Part shown: in pieces, positions 44,480 through 55,792 of the stretch
Layout: each line of letters starts with the position of its first letter
How positions within the stretch are numbered: the stretch's first letter is position 1
DNA from: Cryptomeria japonica
Lineage: Eukaryota; Streptophyta; Pinopsida; Cupressales; Cupressaceae
Length of the DNA: 64,000 bases
Direction: 5' to 3'
Assembly: GCF_030272615.1 (NCBI RefSeq)
Contig: NC_081406.1
Span: 248,429,218-248,493,217, forward strand
Position numbers and translations under genes: made by a program
The notes under the pieces: generated by a model
Database searches by the model: none
What the model was told of the DNA's origin: nothing
What the model saw: the letters and a program-made list of their open reading frames with translations, nothing else

Positions 44480-47010
44480 GGACTAGGTCTTGACCAAGAT
44501 GTGTGAGACTAGATGAAAATGGAAAAGAGTATGGAAAACCAAGAGTTGGATGGAATGTAAATGAATCTGAGGTGTACTTGCAATGTCCAAAGTGCGAGAC
44601 TAAGTATGTATGTAGTAGAGTAGGTGTGGCTTCCAAAGAGATGATAGTTTCTCTTGATGAGGTAAGTTGACCTTGACTCTAAGTAAGACCAAATGAGACC
44701 CAAAGGTGATAGACCTTGATGAGGGACCACTTAGTAAAATGTTGTTGTATGTAGTGTGTTGATAAAGTATGATGAAGACAAGCAAGTGACCTTTTGACTC
44801 AAGTTTAGACAAATGTGAATATAATGTAAGGTGTAAAGCAATGATGGACTTTGTGAGACCCAAAGATATGTTGAATGCTAGATGAAAACCTGAAGAGATA
44901 GCTTAGGAAGCTCAAGAATTTTGAAACTGATTGCTCTTGTTTGCTGGACTGTAAAGTTTTGCCAATTTGTGAAGTTGTTTGTTGTGACCAAATCTGAATT
45001 TTTGACTGTTTTTCATGACAAGAGGACACAATGATGATGAAGACTCAATGTTTGTAGGTGTTTAGACTCAAAAATGACTCAAAGAAAAGTGTGTTGTTTG
45101 ATGTAAAATTTGTTTTGCATACACTTGAAGACACAAAAGACACAACGTTTTAATGTTTGGTCTTGAATGTTTGATAGTTCAAAATAAGACAAGAACAATT
45201 CTTATGGTTCGCCAGGACAATAGTTGTTGATCCCACATGGGAGTTTCCCCCGAGGCTACGCTATTCAGAGCGGATACTTAGATGTTTGATCCCACTAGCT
45301 CCACCCTCACCACTCACTTCTTGGGGCAGCCAAGCATCAGTCCCCATGAAAACTCCCCATGGCAAACTTTGTATCTCTACTAAGAACATTATGTGTGTGG
45401 GCTACTACCAGAGGTCCGACCTCCTGCCCCAACAACTAGAAGGATTTTGGCTTCTAAAACAAAAAGGTGCTAGTAAGGGCATCCGCTCATGTGGCCATAC
45501 ATTCGGCACTTTCAGCTCTGTAAATATAGAAGGCTCCCAGCTGGTAGGGGTTACGCCCTACAAATGATGAAATGAATTTGATCAAACGGGTTTATGGGGA
45601 GACATAGTGTCGGTATGAACTAATCAGCACATGTTATCCCTAGTTTTCACATGAATACAGTTGTTTATAGTGGTTTGGAAGAGGTGGGTTTTCCTTGCTA
45701 CCACTTGGGTCGTTCTCTCCTCACTAGTAGTCCTAATGACCACACGGGGAGACAAGCCCTCTAAAGATTAAACAAAAAGAGCCTATTGCCCAAGACACAA
45801 AGAACACTCGTTCAATTTTAGTGCACCAATTGAAGTGTTTGATAATCTATGAAAACAAGGCACACAATAAAGATCAAAAGAAAATCCTTTTCAAGGTCTT
45901 GCAACAAAGATTTGTTAGTAGTTTGGATTGTTTCAAATGATCACCCCTTCCTGCAAGCACACAAGTTAGGTAAATTTTAGATCCAAAAGACTTTGTGAAA
46001 TAGGGGCCTTCAACAATGTGTTTTGTTGACCAATTCAAATATTTGATTCATCATAAAAAAAGACCTCCTATAAAATTTCAAGAGATTTCTAGAAATGTAA
46101 GAAAATCCAAAAAATTCGCTAATTTGCTCCAAAAATTAATTTTTTATGAAAAATCATAAAAAATTCATATAAAATGCCAAATCGATCCAAAAAATCTGAA
46201 ATTTTTATTGAAGAGTTCTGGTGGTCTCCCAAACTTGCATAAAAAACTTTATGTAACAAATCCAAGCAGTTTATGAGATATGAGTAAAATAATGAAAAAC
46301 CCTAATTTTCAAAGATCCGATTTTTGAAGAATGATTTTGCATAAAATTTAACATCACAAAGAACAAATCCTATGTATAATTCTAAAATATTTCCAAAAAT
46401 GTAAGAAAATCTAAAAAATTCGCTAATTTGCTCTCAAAATTAATTTTTTATGAAAAATAATAAACAATTCATATAAAATGAAACCTTGATCCAAAAAATC
46501 TGAAATTTTTACTGAATACCTCTGATAATTTTCCTGAAATGAAAACAAATTTTGATGCCAAAATTCAAATCCATTTGTGATATCTGATCAAAATAAGGAA
46601 AAACCCTAATTTTTAGGGAAATATTTTGCATCAAAATTGAAATCACAAAGAATAGATCATGTGTATAAATCAGAGATCTTTTTAAAAATATAAGAAAATA
46701 TGAAAAATTTCTAATTTGCTCTCAAAATTATTTTTTTATGAAAAATCATAAAAAATAAATGGAAAATGCAAATGTGCTCCAAAAAATTTGAATTTTGGAT
46801 TGAGAGTTGTTAATACTGTCCTCAACCTGCAAACAACATTTGGTGCAAAAATTCTTAGCCATTTGTGAGATCAGATCAAATCCCTCCAAGATCTTGATTT
46901 TGTGTCCAAAACCCTAGCTACACAAGGTTATTCTCCAAATTGTTTTACAAAACAACAATATAGGGTTAGATAAACCTACAAAAAATACAGATCTAAGAAA
47001 AATCCATGTC
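44480..47010 (-). other. Long 5' leader of the PMD-carrying gypsy
   Basis: 2.5 kb without credible genes between gag and the primer site. The part nearest gag is AG-rich. 45190-45570 is a distinctive GC-richer block beginning GTTCGCCAGGACAATAGTTG. The rest is AT-rich with a three-copy tandem repeat. Such long leaders are known in large plant gypsy elements. Confidence 0.6.
46070..46830. repeat. Three tandem copies of an approximately 295-bp AT-rich unit
   Basis: TTCGCTAATTTGCTC, then TTAATTTTTTATGAAAAAT, then GATCCAAAAAATCTGAAATT recur near 46117, 46421 and 46710 (the third copy is more diverged). Confidence 0.8.
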
Positions 47011-47028
47011 CCACGGGGCGTGCCAAAA
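47005..47028 (-). other. Primer-binding site of the PMD-carrying gypsy
   Basis: On the element strand the LTR end CATAAACA is followed by TTTTGGCACGCCCCGTGGGA, which has the form of a gypsy tRNA primer site (TGG then GC-rich). I do not assign the tRNA. Confidence 0.65.
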
Positions 47029-47811
47029 TGTTTATGGTGAAAATGGATAACAACAATATTGAAAGGCTAAATGAATTCAACCACAAAACCATAGCCTAAC
47101 AACAACAAAGATCCACCATAACATATGAAGATTACCTAAGATAATGCAAATCAAATGAAATCACAAAGATTATACCATCACATGTCCAATAGGGTTTGGA
47201 TCTCCATTCTTCCTATCTCCATTGATCTTGCTTGATATATTTGCTCTCAGATTTTATATGCACAAGAGCTCAACAAAGAACGCAAATGTGGTTGCAAGTA
47301 GGCTTGATTGCATATGCAAGTTCGAAAGTGTAGTCGGGGTTGAATGCATAGTGAGGGTTTAATAATGAAGGAAGCATCTCCTTATATAGAAGACAATATA
47401 AGAAATGGAGGGATAAGATTGAGAGGTGTAAAAGATAAATGGTTCGCTATGATTAGAGGGTAGATAAAAAAAATAATAAAATAATGGGAGGGTAGGTAGT
47501 GTATGAATTAAGAGATGAATGACATGTGCCATGGGTAGAAAAGGTTAATGAATTAATTAAATAAATAAAGATTTATTTAATTAATAGAAGAAGTGGGATC
47601 AATTAAATAAATAAAATATTTATTTAATTTAGGAAAAGGGTAATTTAAATAAATAAATGTATTTATTTAAATGAGAAATAAGACTAGAAGAGGATAAATG
47701 AATTAATTAAATAAATAAATATTTATTTAATTAATAGAAGAATTAGGTTAAAATAATTAAATAAATAAAAAATATTTATTTAATTAGATTGGACAATTTT
47801 AGGTGTCTACA
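47029..47811 (-). repeat. 5' LTR of the PMD-carrying gypsy
   Basis: TGTTTATGGTG to GTGTCTACA; pairs with 36201-36979 and differs by a small number of substitutions and short indels. Confidence 0.92.
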
Positions 47812-47860
47812 TTTTGCCCCTCTTTGAGACAATGCATAAAAAATATTTATTTAATTAGAT
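47812..47860. repeat. Extra polypurine-tract and U3 fragment outside the 5' LTR
   Basis: TTTTGCCCCTCTTTGAGACAATGC (47812-47835) copies the sequence next to the opposite LTR at 36980-37003. It is followed by ATAAAAAATATTTATTTAATTAGAT (47836-47860), a copy of LTR DNA at about 47766-47790. A normal insertion should have target DNA here. Confidence 0.8.
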
Positions 47861-48330
47861 ATACTCACCACAACCTATGACATAAATCAAATCGGTTAGC
47901 CCAAAAATATGCATGTCTACATGATCAACAATCGGGCCATCATATGTCATTCAGGTCTTTTCCAATACCACCTGAGACATAATTTTCTCATTTTATGCTA
48001 TCGGGGCTAATGCAGTGATCTCGAACCTCATTGTCTTACATAATCTGTAAGTACCTGTTAGCATCATACAGGTAACATCCTGCACATACCAGTTTCTTGT
48101 ACCGGTCCATCATCACTATCAGAGCACCTTCTTGTAACTCCTGGAATTTTGTGTCACTTTGCATTTGATTCCAATTGTTAATCTCCATCTGTTGACACAT
48201 GCAGTAGCGATCCAACTCTGAACTGTAGATGTGTAGCCAAGGCTGCCACTACACATGCTTATCATCTTATTTTCTTCCTTCATACCGGTAGTAGCTTGTT
48301 CTTCCATGTGTTCTCTTTCACTAAGGGGGT
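47861..48330 (-). pseudogene. Upstream part of the decayed gene split by the gypsy
   Basis: Minus strand: MEEQATTGMKEENKMISMCS (48307), after a frame change MMDRYKKLVCAGCYLYDANR, and further on IVDHVDMHIFGLTDLIYVIG then CGEY, which abuts the gypsy. The reading continues at 36200 on the other side with YNGAEKSSNDHICTTQ. Stops and at least one frame change interrupt it. It may be the 5' end of the spliced gene at 34513-36200. The right-hand part lies next to a copia gag fragment, so an origin as another retroelement accessory ORF is also possible. Confidence 0.5.
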
Positions 48331-48639
48331 GAATGATAAATTCAGTGTACTACTCCCCCTAAGATCCAACATCTCCTTTAAGCCTTAGGAGATATCACAT
48401 GTACATTGAATGCACATTGTTTGTCCATGCTTGCATCCTCTTTCTTCTTCTTCCATTCCTGCTTGGTCACATTCTTCTTCCCATTTTTAGTCTTGGGAGT
48501 AGATCTTACCTTCTTCTACTAATGGGTTTTTATATTTGTGGATTTTGCATCACAACTGGAAGTAGTGCTATAGTAGCACACAACATCCATCCCAACCTCA
48601 TGATTGGGGAACCTTCTATCATGTCGATTTGACCATCTT
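48331..48639 (-). other. Junction between the decayed gene and the copia gag fragment
   Basis: Holds TACTCCCCCTAAGATCC, a pyrimidine run like the one between gag and the extra ORF of the non-autonomous copia (near 20985). No further gene recognised. Confidence 0.35.
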
Positions 48640-49114
48640 CTTCTGGTCATGTTGTTGTGATTGGCAACCAAAACTAGTGGGCCATTTGATCTTGCAAGGA
48701 CATTTCTCCTTTGGTTACATGCAGGCCTCTGACTTCTGTATGCTTTGTATCCACTTCTATGTAGAGCATAGTTGCTATATCGACTTCCATATGACTAGAG
48801 GTTTCTCTCCCTGCATTCACACTCTCGATGGCCAGATCCATTACAGTTATAACAAACATTATTTATATAACTAGGAGAGGGGATATGCATGTATCTACTC
48901 CTGGATACATTTTTCTCATATGTAGGATATCTTTGAGATCCTAGATAAACTCTTCTATATCCCTTTCTACATTCTTCTTCCCTATGGCCATATCCATAAT
49001 ATGCAAAGCAATAACTAGTAAAGTATGACATATGACTTACAAATTTATTCTGCCATGCATGGGGAGATCTTACTGGTCTGGCATGTCCATTTCTCCTTCT
49101 CTGAGGATGGATCA
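48640..49114 (-). pseudogene. gag: Copia gag fragment with two zinc knuckles
   Basis: Minus strand: CFAYYGYGHREEECRK and CYNCNGSGHRECECRE, two CX2CX4HX4C-type knuckles (the first has Y for the second C). They are separated by an Arg/Tyr/Ser-rich linker, as in the gag of the non-autonomous copia at 21014-22326 (GHREFEC there). The 5' part is cut off at 49115, where a gypsy LTR seems to start. Confidence 0.75.
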
Positions 49115-50370
49115 TGATGAGCTAAAATAATAGGTCTTTTATTCCTATAACTAATAAGTTTTTGCCATGTTTTAAGTTGCATATTGGGATAGTGTTTGAT
49201 TCATGTGATGTATTAAAGTTTGACTATGTCCATTCTGGATAATAACTAAACCCATTAAATCCTATATTGTTTTGACCTATTATTCTTGTTGCCATGCAGA
49301 TTATCATAGGTAATATCATGTGTGAATGTATAAGTGTTATTATTAATGAAAATATATGTGTCTGTGTGTGTGTGTGTGTGCACGCACTTGTATGTTCTAT
49401 CCTTTAATTGCAGGAATAAATGAGATGTTGTAGAAGTAGTTATTGCAAGCTAGATGTTTAATCACATCATAAAAGCAGTTGGAGATATTCAAGGGTAGAT
49501 AAATATTCAAAACAGCAGAGAGGATGGTGTGCGTAAGAATCAACAAAGGAATAGCAAGGTGATACCAGATTCATTTGTGTTTATCGTCAACAAACATCAA
49601 TCTTGTAACACCACCATGTTATATTGTTGGTTGTGGTTTAGCTGAGTTCCACGTTTTCTGTGGATTAACTTTTTTTGTTAGCAGTCATAAATATTTTCCG
49701 CCTCATTTTATTGGCATGATATAGATAGTAGGAAGTTGTTATAGTTTTCTTATAGGTTAGACATGAGTTAGACATAGGATTAGATAGCGTTTTTAGTACT
49801 TGAAGCATTTCTTTCATTTCATGTGTTGTATCGACTTTTGAAAAGAATGAATAAAAGTGATGTTATTTTGAGTATATAGAATTATCTTTAAAGTCTGGAT
49901 ACACTCATCCAAGGGGGCCCACTTGGTGATTATTCTTGTGTGTTTGTTAGATTAAGTTTTCCTTTTGCTACGGTAGATGTTCTGGCGAGTGACTATTCCT
50001 GCAGCCACTGGAACCAGATCTTGTGACTGTTCCTGCAACCAAAGCAGACATAGTAATTCCTGTTTGCCAGCTCTGAACTTAGTTAATAGTTATTTAATTA
50101 TAATCTTATGTTAATGTTAAGCTTTCTTGTAGCCATTTAGTTGTTATGTTTTAACTTGTTTATCTCAAATAGATTTAGTTGCTGCAGTAGTGCAGAATAA
50201 CTATCTCAAGAACTTAGTGCATATATAGTGCAGACCCATTTCAAGTAATACATCCCTGGGTTGACAACTAATTGAACTTCAATAATGGAGATAATAACTA
50301 CACAGAATGAATGACCAATCTTTGGGTTGAGACTTTAGCTCTAGTTATTGTTCTTATTGTGAGGAAAACA
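49115..50370 (+). mobile_element. 5' LTR of an Athila-like gypsy (left boundary tentative)
   Basis: The right end is firm: GAGGAAAACA followed by a gypsy primer site. The left end is placed at TGATGAGCTAAAATAATAGG because recognisable copia gag stops there. The length of about 1.25 kb suits this lineage. A TG microsatellite lies at about 49357-49382. No other gene is seen in this stretch. Confidence 0.6.
49357..49382. repeat. TG microsatellite
   Basis: TGTGTCTG followed by (TG)n, then GCACGCAC. Confidence 0.9.
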
Positions 50371-50371
50371 T

Positions 50372-50392
50372 TTTTGGCGTCGTTGTCGGGGA
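50372..50392 (+). other. Primer-binding site of the Athila-like gypsy
   Basis: TTTGGCGTCGTTGTCGGGGA, close to the TGGCGCCGTTGCCGGGGA primer site typical of plant Athila/Tat gypsy elements. Confidence 0.85.
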
Positions 50393-50483
50393 TGGTGTCA
50401 AACTAAGAACTTGTTACAGTTATGAATTTTCAAGCTTTCAGTATAGCTAATTTTGATAACTTGATTTGTTTTAAGTAATTTTC

Positions 50484-52410
50484 ATGAATATGCATCCATA
50501 GACAAAGAAGAGATGCTCAAGGTAGATTCATTCCTAACCATCCTAATCATACAAGACTCAATCCATATGAAGCACCAGATGTAAATCCTTTTGCTGCACT
50601 TTACCAAGCCCCAAATAATTTGAACCCGCTTGGATTTGAGCTTTCTGAGAACAATGCTAATTTCCTCTTTGGACCTCCTAAAGAGGAACTTTGTTCAGTA
50701 ACTCCTCCTCAAAGACCAATGCAAGGAAATCCACCCCCAGGTGGAAATAACCCACCTCCACCTATGAACCCAAAATTTGAGTTCCCTATTTCTAATTTGC
50801 ATGATAATGCTAATCTTAAGAACATTCTAGCTTCTTTTCTTCCTAAATTATATGGATTAGTGACAAAGGATCCCGACGCTTGAACTTGTTTGAATTTTAT
50901 GTCCTCTATAGGAGTTATGATTAAACTACAGATGCCCATATACTCAAAATATTTCCTACCACTTTAAAAGAATCATCTTTGAGATGGTTTATGAGTCCAG
51001 GGAGTAGTACAATCACTACATGGGATGAGATGAAACGGTTATTTCTTGTGAAATATAAAGATTATTGTAGAGGGACTAACTGCCATGGGGATGATATTTT
51101 TAGAATGACAGAGAAGGAAGATGAGAGTCTAGAAGATTATCTGGAGAGATATTTATTTAGTGTCAAGAAGTCCAAGCATAGTACTCTAAATGAAGAATCT
51201 CTTAAATTAATATTTTTAAGGGGAATCAGTGATGAATGCATGGATACTTTGGACCTTATGGGAGGTCGTGATATAACACAAGCAACATGGAATGACATTG
51301 GTCAAATTTATCAGAAGTATTCCAGATCTTCTTCTAACAAGAGTAGGCATTTCAAGCCAGGAATTTCTTCATCAACATCTAGTAATGGAGTTTCTTGAAT
51401 GGAGCTTAGCCACTTTTTGAAGGATTTTAAGGAGGATATCATAAACAATATGGTTACTCAGTTAGATACACTTCAATCTAAGAAGAAGCACGAGGAAGCT
51501 AATGCAATCCTTGCAGAATTCTACCCACATTGTAGACAAAAGAAAAGAGACTACAGATGTAAGATGGTTGCAAATCTTGAAGTTCTCGATTTCAAGATAG
51601 TACAAGGAGATGATGACCAAGTTTTCTATGTTGCTCAAAGAAGGCCAAATTTTCCAAGACAACGTATGCCTCTTGATCCACTTTATTTTTCTATTTATAG
51701 TGGAAATTCCTATGCACAAAATAATCAATGGCAATCTCCATATGCTCAAAATTTTGGAAATTCTCAAAATTGGTATAATCCTCAAGGCCAAGGGAAAAAT
51801 TTTGCCAATCAAACTCCACAGTGGTAGCAACCACAAGGAAATTGGTCTTAGCCTCAAGGACCATGGCAACAATTCCAAGGGAATTGGTAACCTACCCCTT
51901 AATGGAGAGGAGGTCAGCCATGGACAAATCAGTCATCTGGTTATCAACAACCTCAGTAGTAGCCACAACGGCATGCTATAATACCTCCTCTTGCTGCCAA
52001 TACTGTTCCACCTAAACCTACACAGCTGCCTATTCAACCCATGCCAAATCCTAATAGCAAGCCGCAACAACAACATCAATTTTATTCAGCTGATCCTAAT
52101 CAATATCCAGCTTATTCTCTTTCTATAAGTGATATTCACCTTAGATCTAGGACAACTTTACCTAACCCATCCTCTCTAGTTATAACTGAGATACAAAAGG
52201 AAAAGGAAATATCTAGCCCATCAACCCAAATACCTCAAAATCAGCAAATACCCCCATTTCCTCAAAGGTTGCAAGCTAAAGATATTCCTCAAGAAGAGGG
52301 TATAAATTTTGATATCATACATCAGCTGAAACACGTGTTAAAATTCCATTATTTCAAGCTATTAAGGATGTCCCTATTTATGGTAAAGCAATTAAAGAGG
52401 CATGTTTAAA
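50484..52410 (+). pseudogene. gag: Gypsy gag
   Basis: Plus strand, starting near MNMHP (50484) with stops and frame changes. The N-terminal part is Pro/Asn-rich (NPLGFELSENNANFLFGPPK). The capsid domain follows at 50979-51398 with RWFMSPGSSTITTWDEMKRL, FLVKYKD and EDESLEDYLERY. Next are a linker with repeated Gln/Asn/Trp (51399-51980) and a Gln/Pro-rich tail (52041-52409). The Gln/Asn-rich linker replaces the zinc knuckle of most gypsy gags, as in Athila-type elements. Inactive. Confidence 0.85.
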
Positions 52411-52444
52411 TAAACATAGCATAAAGAAAAAAGATCCACAAACA

Positions 52445-52990
52445 GTGCATGTAATGGGTCAATTGGCTGATATTATGTTGGGAAAAGTTTCAATTCCTAA
52501 ATATTCTGACCCTAGTTGTTCTATTGTGAAAATAGTCATCAATGACACTCAGATAAAGAATGCCTTAATAGATTTGGGAGTAGCCATCAATGTAATGACA
52601 ACAGATATTATGCAAAAACTTGACATAACCAGTCTTAGGCCTACACCTACAGTCCTACAACTTGCTGATAGTTCCATGGTTCAGCCTGTTGGTATGATTG
52701 AAGATGTTCTCATTACTTTAGACTCCTAGGAATATCTGACATATTTTATGATCCTGTCTCCTAAAGCTACATTGGGAGGATATTCGGTTATTTTAGGGAG
52801 ACCTTGGCTTGCTATAGTCGATGCATATATTGGATGTTGGTAAGGGGATATGACTATTTCTAATGGAAATACTACTAAAACTCTGGCTCTATATTCACTT
52901 GCTCAGCCTTAACTTGATCAAGAACAAGTTGTTTGGCCTAACGTGGGAGAAAAATTTGAGGAGGAAGTCAACTTCATCAATCATATTATG
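52445..52990 (+). pseudogene. pol: Gypsy aspartic protease
   Basis: MGQLADIMLGKVSIPKYS, then ALIDLGVAINVM, which holds the DLG-type active-site motif seen in many plant gypsy proteases (where D[ST]G is expected), then LQLADSSMVQPVGMIEDVL. A stop at about 52729 precedes the conserved ILGRPWLA region (about 52795). It processes gag-pol in intact relatives. Confidence 0.85.
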
Positions 52991-54500
52991 ATGATTAACA
53001 AAGAATAATTCCTATGACTCCAGGATGATAATTCGATCCTATCTAAAATTCTGGCAAATTAGTTTACTCTAGAGCAGCAATCGCAGGAGTTAACATCAAA
53101 TATTACAACATCTGATTTTCCTGAAGCAATTGATATACTGCATACCCTGTTGCTGCAAGAAGTTTGTACTTCTCATCTTTTTGAGGCATCTCAGGTTGAT
53201 CTTACTGTCAAAGTGGAAGTTTATCCAAATAAATATTTGAATATCAACAATCAACTCACATAGAGTCAAAGGATAACATTGGTTGAATTGCTTAAATTTC
53301 ATCAACACGCTTTTGTGTGGGATTACAAAAATATGCAAGGAATTGATCCTATGGTTTGTACCCACCATATTTATATCAAAGAAGATTGTAGACCACTTAG
53401 ACAACCATAGAGAAGAGTTAATCCTACATTAAGGGAGATAGTTAAAGAGGAACTACATAAATTATTAAATGTTGGACTTATCTATCCTATATCGGATAGT
53501 CAGTGGGTGTCACCTCTAGTCATAATTACAAAGAAAAGAGGTAAATGACAAGTACTTTTCATTTCTAGATGGATTCAATGGCTACAACTAGATTTAAATT
53601 GCTCTTGAGGATTAGGAAAAGACTACATTTACTTGCCCTTGGGGGACATATGCATATTTTTTCTTCCTTTTTGGGTTGTGTAATGCTGCAACTACTTATC
53701 AAAGAGCAATAATAAGCATATTTTCAGATATTTCCCACGACAACATGGAGATCTATATGGATGATTTTACCACTTATGGTTCAGAATTTGAAGAGGCATT
53801 GAATAATCTGAAGAAATTTTTGAAGAGGTCTGAAGACTACAATTTATCATTGAACAGTGAAAACATGCTTTATGATGATGTAGGAAAGCATAGTTCTTGG
53901 TCATCATATTTCTATAACTGGAATACAGGTTGACCCAGCCAAAATTGAAGTTATTTAAAACCTCCCTGTACCTATAAAGCAAAAAGATATCAAAAGTTTC
54001 CTTGGTCATGCTAGATATTATAGAAGGTTTATTAAGGATTTTAGTAAAACTAAGGAACCTTTATATTGCCTTTTGACTAAGGATATGGACTTTAATTGGA
54101 CCTCTGCATGCCATGAAGCTTTCTTGAAGCTCAAAAATGCCTTGACTCAGGGACCAGTGCTCAAAGGTCCAAAGTGGTCATTACATTTTCATATTCATAC
54201 AGATGCATCAGACTATACCATAGGAGTAGTTTTGGGGCAAAAGGTTGACAATTTGGAGAATACAATTTATTTCATCAGCAAAAACATGCAGGGACCTAAG
54301 CTTAATTATAAAGTCACTGAAAAGGAGATGTTGGCAGTCATATATGCACTTAACAAATTCAGGCATTATATCATAGGATGTCAGATATATGTGCACACTG
54401 ATCATAGAGAAAACATATATCTCATGAACAAACCTTCAATTACAGGAAGATTAAATCGATGGTTACTATTGATGCAGGAATTTGATGAGTATGTGCAGGA
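52991..54500 (+). pseudogene. pol: Gypsy reverse transcriptase and RNase H, internally deleted and truncated
   Basis: RT starts with FHQHAFVWDYKNMQGIDP and GLIYPISDSQWVSPLVIITK. The middle fingers/palm section is shortened and frame-shifted around 53545-53630. RT resumes with LCNAATTYQRA and NMEIYMDDFTTYG, carrying the YMDD catalytic motif. RNase H (54073-54500) has HIHTDASDYTIGVVLGQK and TEKEMLAVIYALNKFRHY. It ends within the RNase H-connection region at LLLMQEFDEY, where unit A copy 2 begins. Integrase and the 3' LTR are not found in the window. Confidence 0.9.
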
Positions 54501-55511
54501 TCATGGTTTGCCAAAACAAGCCCTTAAGTAGCAATGAAATTTCAGAAAATCAAAGTAATGCAACTTGACATGAAAATTTGAATAAGTTGTGAACATTATT
54601 TTTAAAATATGTAAGAAGAGAATCTATAGAAAATTGAATTTAGTTTCTAAGATACTAGTTGTTTTTTGGAAAAAAAAAATCCTATTTGATGAAAATTTGA
54701 AATTTCAATGCAGTGGTATTAAAATTTCAGGAAAAGGATAAGAAGTAGGCATATGTCTGACCACCCTAATCACAATCAAATCATAATATTTTTTTATAAC
54801 ATTTATAATATAAGTATTATACTCATGTCCGGATGTGACACATATTTTTTTATAAATTTTTATAAAGTAAATAATTATTTATGATTTTTTTACAACTACT
54901 TTTTAGAAATTTAGAAACTCGTACGTCTGACCACCTTAACTTTATCAAAACCTTATGAAGTTCTATTTTTAAATTTTTTTTCCTATATTAGACGAAGCAT
55001 AGGATGTGACGCATGTTTCAGATTCAAAAAATGATATACCATTTGAAAGTTATGAGTGTTTTTTAGCTAGTCTATCAATCAGGACTATTGTAAGAATTCA
55101 ATTAAAAATTAAATAATAATATTTTTTTAAATTCGAAATAAGCCAAGCCTTATATTGTTGGAAAGATGAGAACCTCCTTAAAAAACCCTTTTCATTTTAT
55201 CAATTTTGGCTATAAAAAAAGTCATCAACCACCAGTGTAAAGTCTGGAAAATCAAGGAATACTGAAAAACACGTTTTCTTAGTTGACTTTCTAGGCTTGT
55301 TACTTCCAAGCCAAATCCCAAAGCAAACCCGAGCCAAAATTTCAAATTTGAAATTTGTACAACAAAAATTAGATATTTGATAGAATCAGATATCCAATTT
55401 TAATAAGTAAATTAATTAACTAAATTTGCACATAATTAATCTATTGTTTATTAATATATAATATATTAATATGCAATATATTAATTTATAAATAAATTAG
55501 TATATGATATT
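54489..55511. mobile_element. Unit A copy 2, left arm
   Basis: Homologous to 14914-15860 and to the first bases after 23521. It shows the uninterrupted site (CTATTGTTTATTAAT) that the non-autonomous copia used in copy 1. It carries an extra AT-rich stretch of ATATTAAT repeats near 55456-55490. Confidence 0.8.
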
Positions 55512-55715
55512 AGGGAGAGAGAGAGAGAGAGAGTGTGGGGAGTGGGGAAAGAGAGAGATGGATTAGGGGAGAGAGAGAGTGGGAAGGGAGAGAGAGATAG
55601 AGAGATTAGGGGAGAGAGAGAGAGGGGGGGAAGGTAGAGAGAGATAGAGAGATAGAGAGATTAGGGGAGAGAGAGAAAGGGGGAAAGGTAGAGAGAGATA
55701 GAGAGATAGAGAGAT

Positions 55716-55753
<38 letters not shown>

Positions 55754-55792
55754 GGGGAGAGGGGGGAGGGGGAGAGAGACGGAGGGGGAAGG
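55512..55792. repeat. GA-rich microsatellite, unit A copy 2
   Basis: (GA)n with recurrent ATTAGGGGAGAGAGA and GGGGGAAGGTAGAGA variants. Confidence 0.95.

Larger units (their letters stand above)
36201..47811 (-). mobile_element. Ty3/gypsy LTR retrotransposon, deleted pol, carrying a PMD gene
   Basis: Two LTRs of about 780 bp (36201-36979 and 47029-47811) flank 10 kb. On the element strand, from the right: primer site, long leader, gag and protease (about 44479-41053), a deletion of RT, RNase H and the integrase core, the integrase C-terminal domain (40703-40371), then a plant mobile domain gene on the opposite strand (38330-38850) with minisatellites, the polypurine tract and the 3' LTR. It lies inside an exon of another decayed gene, whose reading frame resumes on both sides. 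Stops in gag and the missing core make it non-autonomous and dead. Target duplication is unclear (ATATC left; ATATA-like right). Confidence 0.85.
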
